Shown here one piece after another: positions 32,053-39,396 of a DNA stretch of 46,820 nt (position 1 is the stretch's first letter; every line of letters starts with the position of its first letter). The notes under the pieces were generated by a model. That model saw nothing but the letters and a program-made list of their open reading frames with translations. It ran no database searches and was not told the DNA's origin. The position numbers were made by a program, and so were the translations under genes. The DNA is from Isosphaera sp. (GTDB lineage Bacteria > Planctomycetota > Planctomycetia > Gemmatales > Gemmataceae), in assembly GCA_013822345.1 (NCBI GenBank), contig PNKH01000060.1, positions 1-46,820 of the forward strand, read 5' to 3'.

Positions 32053-33204
32053 TTGACCACGCCCCCGCCCGTCCCCCTCTGCGACGTGACCGCCCGGTAC
32101 CGCCTCCTGAAGCCCCAGATCGACGCCGCCGTCCTCGGGGTGCTGGCGTCCGGCCAGGCGATCCTCGGGCCGGAGGTCCTGGCGTTCGAGCAGGAGGCGG
32201 CGGCGTTCTGCGGGGCGCGGTTCGCGGTCGGGTGCGGGTCCGGGACCGACGCCCTGGTCCTCGCCCTGCACGCCCTCGGGGTCGGCCCGGGGGACGAGGT
32301 GATCGTCCCCCCGTTCACCTTCTTCGCCACCGCCGGGGCCGTCTGCCGCCTCGGGGCCACCCCCGTCTTCGCGGACATCGACCCGCTCACCTTCAACCTC
32401 GACCCGACCCAGATCGAGGCGAGGGTCACCCGGAAGACGAAGGCCGTCGTGCCGGTCCACCTGTACGGCCAGTGCTGCGACATGGACGCCGTCCGGCGGG
32501 TCGCCGACCGGCACGGGCTGGTGGTGGTCGAGGACGCGGCCCAGTCGTTCGGGAGCGAGTACCGGGGGCGGCGGTGCGGCACCCTCGGGGCGGCCGCGGC
32601 GATCAGCTTCTACCCGACCAAGAACCTCGGGGCGATGGGCGACGCCGGGCTGGTGACGACCGACGACCCGGAGGTCGACCGGAAGCTGCGGGCCCTGCGG
32701 GTCCACGGGTCGGAGACCCGGTACTACCACAAGTACGTCGGGTACAACATGCGGCTCGACGCGGTCCACGCGGCGGTGCTGCGGGTGTTCCTGCCGCACG
32801 TCCCGGCCTGGCTGGCCGGGCGGGAGGCGGCGGCCGGGCGGTACGACCACTTGATCGAGGCGGCCGACCTGCACGGGTTCCTCCGCCGCCCGACCGCCCT
32901 GCCGGACCGGCGGCACACGTTCAACCAGTACGTGGTGCGGGTGCCGGCGCCGCACCGCGACGCGCTGGTGAAGCACTTGAAGGACAACGCCGTCGGGGTG
33001 GAGGTGTACTACCCGCTGTGCCTGCACCAGCAGGAGTGCTTCCGCCACCTGGGGCACCGGGCCGGGGACTTCCCGGCGAGCGAGGAGGCGGCGGCGGCCG
33101 TGCTGGCCCTGCCGATTTTTCCGGAGATCACGGAAAGTCAGCAGGCCCGGGTGGTCGATGTGATCGGGGCGTACCTGGCCAAGGCGCTGCGGCGTGCGGC
33201 GTGA
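32053..33204 (+). CDS. DegT/DnrJ/EryC1/StrS family sugar aminotransferase
   Basis: A PLP enzyme of 383 residues that transaminates a nucleotide-linked keto-sugar. Fold-type I hallmarks are GCGSGTDALVLAL near the cofactor phosphate site, PPFTFFATAGAV, VEDAAQSFGSEYRG (Asp pairs with the pyridine N) and FYPTKNLGAMGDAG with the Schiff-base Lys at 190. The C-terminus shows YYPLCLHQQECFRHLG and LPIFPEITESQ. The start is TTG at 32053: GGAGG lies seven bases upstream and the protein then begins at the usual place. It is first in an operon with a GT2-STELLO fusion and a GT-C enzyme. The product sugar cannot be deduced. Confidence 0.9.
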   Translation: MTTPPPVPLCDVTARYRLLKPQIDAAVLGVLASGQAILGPEVLAFEQEAAAFCGARFAVGCGSGTDALVLALHALGVGPGDEVIVPPFTFFATAGAVCRLGATPVFADIDPLTFNLDPTQIEARVTRKTKAVVPVHLYGQCCDMDAVRRVADRHGLVVVEDAAQSFGSEYRGRRCGTLGAAAAISFYPTKNLGAMGDAGLVTTDDPEVDRKLRALRVHGSETRYYHKYVGYNMRLDAVHAAVLRVFLPHVPAWLAGREAAAGRYDHLIEAADLHGFLRRPTALPDRRHTFNQYVVRVPAPHRDALVKHLKDNAVGVEVYYPLCLHQQECFRHLGHRAGDFPASEEAAAAVLALPIFPEITESQQARVVDVIGAYLAKALRRAA

Positions 33205-33245
33205 CCGGTCCGGGGCGCCCCCGCCCCCGACCGAGGTCCGACCCG

Positions 33246-35084
33246 ATGCGCCTGGGCGTCGCCATCCCGCTGGCCAACGAGGAGGGGACGGTCGGCGAGC
33301 TGCTCGACCGGGTCCTGTTCCAACTCGGCGGCGAGGACCGGGTGTTCTGCGTCACCGACCGGGCGTCGAAGGACCGGACCCGGGACCGGGTCGAGGAGCG
33401 GTCCGGTCGCGACCCGCGGGTCGTCTCGGTGTGGGCCCCGGAGAACCGGGGGGTGGTGGACGCGTACTTCCGCGGATACCGGGCGGCCCTCGCCGCCGGG
33501 GCCCGGTGGGTGCTCGAGATGGACGGCGGGCTGAGCCACCTGCCGGAAGAGATCCCGCACTTCGTCCGGGCGATGGAGAACGGGTTCGACTACGCCGGCG
33601 GGTGCCGGTTCATGCCCGGCGGCGGGTACTCCGGGCCGTGGTCCCGGTACCTGATCAGCCGCGGCGGCGGGTTCCTGGCGAACCTGCTGCTCGGGACCCA
33701 CATGCGGGACATGACCGGCGGGTACGAGTGCTTCCGCCGCGAGGCCCTGGAGGCGGTCCTGGCCGCCGGGGTGCGGAGCCGGGCCCACTTCTTCCAGACC
33801 GAGATCAAGCTGCTGATGCACTCCTGGAAGTGGACGGAGGTGCCGATCCACTACAAGAACCCGAGCAAGAGCGTCGGCCGGGCGAGCCTGGGAGACGCGT
33901 TCCGGAACCTGTGGCGGCTCGCCCGGGACCGGCACGCCCCGCCCGCGGCCGGCGCCCCGCCGCGGGTCCCGGTCGCTCGCCGTCCGAGCCCGAGCGCCAG
34001 CGAGGGTCAGCCTCACCCCTCGCTGGCGCTCGGGCTCGGACACGCGGAGGCGCCGGGGACCGGCCTGGTCGGGGTCCTGACGACGATCCAGCGGCCGACG
34101 GCGTGCGCGGAGGAGTTGGGGCGGCGGCTGGCGGCGGCCGGGGCCGGGCTGGTGGTGGTCGGGGACCGGAAGGGGCCGGACCGGTTCGACCTGCCGGGGG
34201 CGGAGTTCGTCCCGCTCGCCCGCCAGAAGGAGCTGCCGTTCCGGCTCGCCGGGCTCCTCCCGGTCGGGCACTACGCCCGGAAGAACCTCGGGTACCTGCT
34301 GGCCGTCCGCGGCGGGGCCGGGTGCGTGTACGAGACGGACGACGACAACGCCCCGAACGCCCACTGGGCCCCGCGGGCGGTGGTCACCCGGGCCCAGCCG
34401 GTCGCCCCGCGGGTGTGGATGAACGCGTACCGGGCGTTCACCGGGGAGAACATCTGGCCGCGCGGGCTGCCGCTCGACCGGGTCACCGACCCGGCGTGCG
34501 GGGCGCACGACCCGGTCACGCCGGAGGCCGAGTTCCACGCCCCGATCCAGCAGGGGCTGGCGGACCACGCCCCGGACGTGGACGCGGTCTGGCGGCTGGT
34601 GCTCGACCGCCCGTTCCACTTCCGCCGGGGGCCGAGCGTGTGGCTCCCGCCGGGCACCTGGTGCCCGTTCAACAGCCAGACCACGTGGTGGTGGCCGGAG
34701 GCGTACCCGCTGCTGTACCTGCCGAGCTTCTGCTCGTTCCGGATGACCGACATCTGGCGGAGCTTCGTCGCCCAGCGGTGCCTGTGGGAGCTGGGGCACG
34801 GGCTGGTGTTCCACGCCCCGGAGGTGGTGCAGGACCGGAACCCGCACAACCTCGTGCGGGACTTCAAGGACGAGGTCCCGGGATACCTGGGGAACGACGG
34901 GATCGTGGCCCGGCTGTCGGACCTGTCGCTGCGGCCCGGGGCCGGGGCGGTGGCCGACAACCTGGTCCGGTGCTACGAAGCGCTGACCGCGGCCGGGTAC
35001 TTCCCGGCGGACGAGCTGCCGCTGGTCCGCGGGTGGGTGGAGGACGTGGGGGCCGCGGCGACCGCGGCCGCCCGGGCGGCCTGA
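33246..35084 (+). CDS. Fusion of a GT2 glycosyltransferase and a STELLO-like (DUF288) domain
   Basis: A protein of 612 residues. Residues 1-230 are a family 2 glycosyltransferase of the dolichol-phosphate-mannose type: VAIPLANEEGTVGELLD, VWAPENRGVVDAYFRGY, WVLEMDGGLSHLPEEI (metal-binding acidic site), FMPGGGY and DMTGGYECFRREAL. Residues about 270-600 resemble STELLO/DUF288: LTTIQRPT, VVVGDRKGP, ARKNLGYLLAV and CVYETDDDNAP, with the acidic triplet near 363-366. The two parts are joined by residues 246-265, which are encoded by a palindrome (33982-34041). STELLO proteins are known from plant Golgi, where they are needed for cellulose-synthase assembly; here it is probably a second glycosyltransferase activity (inference). 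The ATG at 33246 precedes the GT2 fold directly. The downstream gene follows after 16 bases. Confidence 0.8.
   Translation: MRLGVAIPLANEEGTVGELLDRVLFQLGGEDRVFCVTDRASKDRTRDRVEERSGRDPRVVSVWAPENRGVVDAYFRGYRAALAAGARWVLEMDGGLSHLPEEIPHFVRAMENGFDYAGGCRFMPGGGYSGPWSRYLISRGGGFLANLLLGTHMRDMTGGYECFRREALEAVLAAGVRSRAHFFQTEIKLLMHSWKWTEVPIHYKNPSKSVGRASLGDAFRNLWRLARDRHAPPAAGAPPRVPVARRPSPSASEGQPHPSLALGLGHAEAPGTGLVGVLTTIQRPTACAEELGRRLAAAGAGLVVVGDRKGPDRFDLPGAEFVPLARQKELPFRLAGLLPVGHYARKNLGYLLAVRGGAGCVYETDDDNAPNAHWAPRAVVTRAQPVAPRVWMNAYRAFTGENIWPRGLPLDRVTDPACGAHDPVTPEAEFHAPIQQGLADHAPDVDAVWRLVLDRPFHFRRGPSVWLPPGTWCPFNSQTTWWWPEAYPLLYLPSFCSFRMTDIWRSFVAQRCLWELGHGLVFHAPEVVQDRNPHNLVRDFKDEVPGYLGNDGIVARLSDLSLRPGAGAVADNLVRCYEALTAAGYFPADELPLVRGWVEDVGAAATAAARAA
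33982..34041. repeat. Palindrome at the domain junction of the GT2-STELLO fusion
   Basis: Arms 33982-34006 and 34017-34041 are perfect over 25 bp with a 10-bp loop. The arm (CGAGCCCGAGCGCCAGCGAG) resembles the 31909/43880 family. It is read in frame as PSPSASEG, a short turn and SLALGLG. Confidence 0.92.
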
Positions 35085-35100
35085 CCCGGAGGAGGTCGGC

Positions 35101-36831
35101 ATGACGCCGCACGACGTGCCCCGCCCGGCCGCCCGGTGGCGCGGGCTGCTCCTGGACGCCGCCCTGGTGCTGTTCGTCGCCGGGCTCGGGGCGAAGGCGG
35201 CCGCCGGCGGGCGGACCGTCCGCGACCTGGACCCGGGCGACGAGTTCCACTACGCGTCCGTGGCCGCCCGCGCCCCCGAGTCCGGCCTCCCGTCGGTCGA
35301 GTCGTCCCCGCTGTACGTCCTGTGGGACCGGCTCCTGCTGCGGGCCGGGGTGCCGGCCGAGGACGTGCCGTTCGCCAGCTGGGCGGGGCTGGCCTGCCTC
35401 CTCCCGGCGGCGGTCACCGTGCTGGCCCGGGCGGCCGGGGCCGGGCGGGTCGCCGCCCTGGTCGCCGGGGGGGTCCTCCCGGCCACCGCCCTGGTCGACA
35501 TCTACCCGTACCCGATGCACCTGGCGGCGGTGGTGCTGCTGCTCGGGACGGCCCTGGCCGCCCGCCTCCGCCCGGCCCCGTCGGCGGCCGCCCTCGGGCT
35601 GACCCTGCTGCTGGCCACCTACGCCCGGCCGGAGTTCCTGTACTCGCTCTACCTGTTCGTCCCGGCGGCCGCGGCCGGCGGGTGCCGGCTGCTGTGGCGG
35701 CGGCCGGGGGACCGGCGTGCGGTCCTGGCGTCCGCCGCCGTATTCGCCGCCGGGGCGGGGCTGCTGGCGTGGGGGTTCGGCAGCCCGAAGGGGGAGGACA
35801 CGCGGCCGATCATCGCGTTCGGCCAGCACTACGCGTACAACCGCTCCCTCGCCGGGGCCCGAACCGACGACCCGTGGGCCCAGTGGCGGGTGTACATCCG
35901 GGACGACTTCGGGGACGTGTCGACGGTCGGGGAGGCGTGGCGGGCCAACCCGGAGGCGGTCCTCTGGCACGTCCGGCAGAACGCCCGGGCCCTGCCCCGG
36001 CAGGCGGGCGAGGCGTTCGCCCCGTGGGTCGACCTCCGCCGCCTCCGCCTCCCCCACGTCGTGCCGCCGCCCGGACGCGACCGGTATGCGGCGGCGGCCC
36101 GGCTGGCGCTCCAGGCCGCCCTGGTACTCGGGCTGGCCGGGGCGGCCGTCGGGGCCCGCCGGCAGCTGCTCGGGCGGGAGCCCCGGGACGGGCTCCTCCC
36201 GGTCCTGCTGGTGCTCGGGCTGGTCGCCGCCCCGGCGACCGCCGCCTGCCTGCTGGTCTACCCCCGGTTCCACTACCTGGTCCCGACCGCCGCGTTCGCC
36301 GCCGCGGCCGCGGCCGCCGGGTTCCGTTACCTCCCCTTCCGGCGGCCGGCCGGGCCCGGGGCGGGGCTGGTGCTGGCCGCGGCCGGGCTGGCCGCGGTCG
36401 TCCCGAACCGGGCCGACGGGTGGTGCGTGCAGGCGCTGCTGGGCGGGGGCGAGAACGCGCGGTCGGTCGTCAGCCCGCCGGACCCGTTCCGGGCGTCCGT
36501 CCGGACCCTCCGGGGGCTCGGCCTCCGCCCCCCGGTGGCGGTCGTGGACATCGAGGGCGGGGCACGGGTGTACTACGCCGGGCTCGACCACGTCCCCGCC
36601 GACCAACTCCGGCCCGGGGAGGGGCTGGCCGGGGCCGTCCGGCGGCTGGGGGTCGGGGCCGTCTGGGTCGACCGGTACACGGCCTGCTACCCGGCACTCC
36701 GGGACGACCCGGAGTACCGCGCCCTGTCGGAGGGGCGGGAGACGGACCTGTTCCGCCTGCTCCCGGTGCCCGGGCACCCCGACATCCGGCTGGCCGTCCG
36801 CCGCGACCTGCTCCCCGCCGCCCCGGAGTAG
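35101..36831 (+). CDS. Multi-pass GT-C type membrane glycosyltransferase
   Basis: A protein of 576 residues. About ten hydrophobic helices cover residues 15-440 (for example LLLDAALVLFVAGLGAKAA, AAVVLLLGTALAARL, LYLFVPAAAAGGC and LLPVLLVLGLVAAPATAACLL). The first outer loop holds RDLDPGDEFHYASVA; the Asp-Glu pair after the first helix is the usual GT-C catalytic position. ATYARPEFLYSLY is typical of the family that uses polyprenyl-phosphate sugars. The C-terminal 140 residues form a soluble outer domain (PPVAVVDIEGGARVYYAG). GGAGGAGG precedes the ATG by six bases. As last gene of the operon it probably transfers a polyprenyl-linked sugar made by the GT2 domain upstream (inference). Confidence 0.8.
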   Translation: MTPHDVPRPAARWRGLLLDAALVLFVAGLGAKAAAGGRTVRDLDPGDEFHYASVAARAPESGLPSVESSPLYVLWDRLLLRAGVPAEDVPFASWAGLACLLPAAVTVLARAAGAGRVAALVAGGVLPATALVDIYPYPMHLAAVVLLLGTALAARLRPAPSAAALGLTLLLATYARPEFLYSLYLFVPAAAAGGCRLLWRRPGDRRAVLASAAVFAAGAGLLAWGFGSPKGEDTRPIIAFGQHYAYNRSLAGARTDDPWAQWRVYIRDDFGDVSTVGEAWRANPEAVLWHVRQNARALPRQAGEAFAPWVDLRRLRLPHVVPPPGRDRYAAAARLALQAALVLGLAGAAVGARRQLLGREPRDGLLPVLLVLGLVAAPATAACLLVYPRFHYLVPTAAFAAAAAAAGFRYLPFRRPAGPGAGLVLAAAGLAAVVPNRADGWCVQALLGGGENARSVVSPPDPFRASVRTLRGLGLRPPVAVVDIEGGARVYYAGLDHVPADQLRPGEGLAGAVRRLGVGAVWVDRYTACYPALRDDPEYRALSEGRETDLFRLLPVPGHPDIRLAVRRDLLPAAPE

Positions 36832-36837
36832 CGACCC

Positions 36838-37107
36838 CTACCCGGCCCCGAACAGCGCCCGGACGTCCTTCGACGGGACGACCGGGACGACCTCGAACTC
36901 GACCAGGTCGCGCCACTGCAGCACCCACTGCATGAGCAGCCGCGGGTCGTCGCACTCCATCAGCTGGAAGCAGCGGTCGACGTTCACCTCGACCCAGCTG
37001 TCGACGTACCGCAGCCCGTCGGGCGTCGCCCGCCCCGACTCGCGGAGCCGCTGGTAGACCGGGCCGGGGTCCCGGCCCTTGAACCGCTCGACCACCATGA
37101 ACAGCAT
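36838..37107 (-). CDS. DUF3303 family small protein
   Basis: A protein of 89 residues of the dimeric alpha-beta-barrel type. MLFMVVERFKGRDPGPVYQRL, DGLRYVDSWVEVNVDRCFQLME and WRDLVEFEVVPVV are the pattern of DUF3303. No catalytic role is established. GGAGGG lies before the ATG, directly against the end of a palindrome (37120-37179), so the ribosome site may depend on whether that stem forms. It converges on the GT-C gene, with six bases between the stops. Confidence 0.8.
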   Translation of the reverse strand: MLFMVVERFKGRDPGPVYQRLRESGRATPDGLRYVDSWVEVNVDRCFQLMECDDPRLLMQWVLQWRDLVEFEVVPVVPSKDVRALFGAG

Positions 37108-37119
37108 CCGGGTGCCCTC

Positions 37120-37179
37120 CGGGTCGCCGCTCGCGGCGTTGCGGGCGACACCGCCCGCAACGCCGCGAGCGGCGACCCG
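37120..37179. repeat. Palindrome with 28-bp perfect arms
   Basis: Arms 37120-37147 and 37152-37179 are perfect, with a 4-bp loop. The arm CGGGTCGCCGCTCGCGGCGT is a longer form of that at 20892. It fills almost the whole gap between the FecR protein stop and the DUF3303 ribosome site. Confidence 0.92.
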
Positions 37180-37185
37180 ACACGG

Positions 37186-38619
37186 TCACCTCCCCTCGAC
37201 GACCAGCTTCAGGGCCGGCGGCGGCAGGGTCGGGTGGTCCCGACCGGCGAACCCGTGGACGTAGTCGTTCCGCCCGCTCCCGGGCGTGTCCCGCACCAGG
37301 ATGAACGTCGCGAACGGGGCCGCCCGGCCGTTCAGGAACGCCGCCAGGTCCGGGCCGCCGACCGACCACACCCCGGTCTGCGCCCCCTGCGGCACCCGGA
37401 ACTCGCCGACCTTCACCGTCTTCGCCGGGTCGACCGCCGCCCCGCCCGGGGCGTTCGCCGGGGCGTTCTCCCACCGCAGCCCGTTCTCCGGCCAGTCGTT
37501 CAGCCGCTCGTCGGTCAGCCCGTAGACGGAGAAGGTGGCGTCCGGCACCTCGGACGCGAACCCCCACCCGGTCGGCGTCTGGGTGAACGACAGTTGGGCG
37601 TCCACCACCCGCAGCCCGGCGACCGGGGCGAGGTCGAACCCGGCGTACCCCTTCCGGTTGTAGTCGGCGTGCGCGGCGACGGTGGACTTCACCAGGATGA
37701 GCACGTCCGACCGGTGGGTGGTGCCCCACCTCCCGGCGACGTAGGTGTCCTTGCCGCGGCCGGCGGCGGTGGTGATGGTGACGAGCCGCTGCCCGGGGCG
37801 GAGGGTCGGGGGCGGCGGGGCGGGTTGCGGCCCCTCGGCCCTCGGGTCGAGGGCGTCGGCCCGGTCCGCGGTGAACCGCATCCCCCGGCCGGTCACCAAC
37901 TCCTCGACCCGGCCGGCGCCGTGGGTCACGTCGACCCGGCCGGAGAAGACCTGCACGTCGGCCCGGTCGTCCCCGACGCTCACCCCGAACTCGGTCCCGA
38001 AGTCGCGGACCGCGGCGGTCGGGGTCTCGACCACGAACCCGTGGGCCGCCTCCGGGCACCGGGCGACGAGCCGGCCGGCGCGCAGCCGGCACCGGTCGCC
38101 GGCGAGCAGCTCCAGGTCGGCCGGGCCTTCGAGCCGCAGCTCCGCCCCGTTGTCGAACACGATCCGGGCGACGCCCTCGGCGAGCCGCAGCCGACCCGCC
38201 CCGAGGCGGGAGCCGTCGGCGGTCGGCAGCGTGCCGCTCTGCCAGGTGCAGCCGCCCGCGTCGGTGAGCTTGGCGAAGTCGGTCGGCGGCGCGGGGCCGG
38301 TGCGGGTGAAGGCGAACACCCCCGCGGCGACGAGCAGGCCCGCGGCGACGGCCCACCCGGCCCACGCGAGCCGCCGGGGAGGGCGAGGCTCCCGCCGAGC
38401 CGGGTGGGCGCGCGGCTCGGCGGGAGCCTCGCCCTCCCGGGCCAGCGTCCGGGGGTCCGCCGCCGCCCACACCAGTGCGGCGTGCAGGTTCAGGTGCTCG
38501 ACCAGGTACCGCCGGGCGGCCGGGTCGGCGCGGCACACCGCCTCCAGCCGGGCGGCGTCGGCAGGGGTCAGCGTCCCCTCGACGGCGGCGTCGCACAGGG
38601 CGCGGAGGTCGTCGGTCAC
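37186..38619 (-). CDS. FecR-type anti-sigma/regulator with C-terminal DNRLRE-like (CBM96-like) domain
   Basis: A protein of 477 residues. The N-terminal helical region (DDLRALCDAAVEGTLTPADAARLEAV, HLNLHAALVW) resembles an anti-sigma domain. A membrane helix (AWAGWAVAAGLLVAAGVFAF) lies at about 77-97. The FecR domain (about 130-250) shows FDNGAELRLEGPADLELLAGDRCRLRAGRLVA, TPTAAVRDFGTEFGV and VQVFSGRVDV. The C-terminal domain (285-477) has KDTYVAGRWG, DVLILVKS, YAGFDLAPV and LRWENAP, suggesting DNRLRE/CBM96 carbohydrate binding. The start GTG (38619) overlaps the sigma gene stop as GTGA. A palindrome (38377-38438) encodes EGEAPAEP...RREPRPP just before the membrane helix. I infer that the outer domain senses or binds glycan and controls the neighbouring sigma factor. 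Confidence 0.82.
   Translation of the reverse strand: MTDDLRALCDAAVEGTLTPADAARLEAVCRADPAARRYLVEHLNLHAALVWAAADPRTLAREGEAPAEPRAHPARREPRPPRRLAWAGWAVAAGLLVAAGVFAFTRTGPAPPTDFAKLTDAGGCTWQSGTLPTADGSRLGAGRLRLAEGVARIVFDNGAELRLEGPADLELLAGDRCRLRAGRLVARCPEAAHGFVVETPTAAVRDFGTEFGVSVGDDRADVQVFSGRVDVTHGAGRVEELVTGRGMRFTADRADALDPRAEGPQPAPPPPTLRPGQRLVTITTAAGRGKDTYVAGRWGTTHRSDVLILVKSTVAAHADYNRKGYAGFDLAPVAGLRVVDAQLSFTQTPTGWGFASEVPDATFSVYGLTDERLNDWPENGLRWENAPANAPGGAAVDPAKTVKVGEFRVPQGAQTGVWSVGGPDLAAFLNGRAAPFATFILVRDTPGSGRNDYVHGFAGRDHPTLPPPALKLVVEGR
38377..38438. repeat. In-frame palindrome in the FecR gene
   Basis: Arms 38377-38401 and 38414-38438, 25 bp, are perfect and identical to the arms at 21621-21682. The 12-bp loop is different in sequence but the same length. 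It encodes the same peptide on the minus strand as in the PSD1 gene. Confidence 0.93.
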
Positions 38620-39164
38620 GGGTGGCCCTCCCGGGCGAGCGTGCGGGTGACGCAGTCGTGCAGGGTGTGGCGGGCCCGGGACAGCGCCCGGTACGTCGCC
38701 ACGACCGTCCGCCGGGCGGTCGCCGCGACCGCCTCGATCGACCCGCCCTCGGTGTAGCGCAGCCGGACCAGTTCCCGCTGCTCCGCCGGCAGCTTCTCCA
38801 GGCACCCGGCCAGCGCCCGGTTCTGCTCCTCCAGGGCGTCGGCCGCGTCCTCCGTCTCGGCCGCGACCACCGCCAGGAACTCGTCGGAGAACTGCAGCCG
38901 GTCCCGCTGCCGCTTCTTCCGCCACGCGAGGACCTGGTTGAGGGCAACGCGGCAGGCCCAGGCGGCGAAGTTCGTCCCCGGCTCGAACGACCCGAACTCG
39001 CGCCAGAGGACGAGGTTGGTGTTCTGCAGCACCTCGTCCGCGTCGTCCCGGTGCGGGACGAGGGTGTGGACGTAGACGAACAGCCGCCGCTGGTTCTGGG
39101 CGAGCAGCCGGACGAACTCGTCGACGCGGTCGGCCGGGGCCCGGCCGGGGAGGGGGTCGGCCAT
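38616..39164 (-). CDS. ECF-like sigma-70 factor, Rhodopirellula/Verrucomicrobium type
   Basis: A protein of 182 residues. Region 2 is at about 15-85 (FVRLLAQNQRRLFVYVHTLVPHRDDADEVLQNTNLVLW; FAAWACRVALNQVLAWRKKRQRDRL) and region 4 at about 115-172 (LEKLPAEQRELVRLRYTEGGSIEAVAA, then TYRALSRARHTLHDCV). The phrase VLQNTNLVLWRE fits the TIGR02989 subfamily. GGAGG lies eight bases before the ATG. The stop overlaps the FecR start by four bases (GTGA), so the pair is probably made in fixed proportion. Target promoters are unknown. Confidence 0.9.
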   Translation of the reverse strand: MADPLPGRAPADRVDEFVRLLAQNQRRLFVYVHTLVPHRDDADEVLQNTNLVLWREFGSFEPGTNFAAWACRVALNQVLAWRKKRQRDRLQFSDEFLAVVAAETEDAADALEEQNRALAGCLEKLPAEQRELVRLRYTEGGSIEAVAATARRTVVATYRALSRARHTLHDCVTRTLAREGHP

Positions 39165-39225
39165 CGGGAGAGCCTCCGAGCAGACAGAGCCGCCACGGGA
39201 TCGGGTGGACGCGGAATCCCCAAGC

Positions 39226-39301
39226 CCCCGCGCCGGGTCGCCGCTTGCGGCGTCGCGGGCGGTGCGGCCCGCGACGCCGCAAGCGGCGACCCGGCGCGGG
39301 G
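39226..39301. repeat. Palindrome with 35-bp perfect arms
   Basis: Arms 39226-39260 and 39267-39301 are perfect, with a 6-bp loop. The core GGGTCGCCGCTTGCGGCGTC is a variant of the 37120 family. It lies in the divergent gap between the sigma factor and the second PSD1 gene, so both promoters must flank or include it. Confidence 0.93.
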
Positions 39302-39396
39302 CCTCGCGGCCGGATTTCCCTGTCCAACCCGTCGCCGCCCTGCTCTGATATTCTCAGCATACCTGCCGGCCGCTCTCGCCGCCCGGAGTCCCCCGC

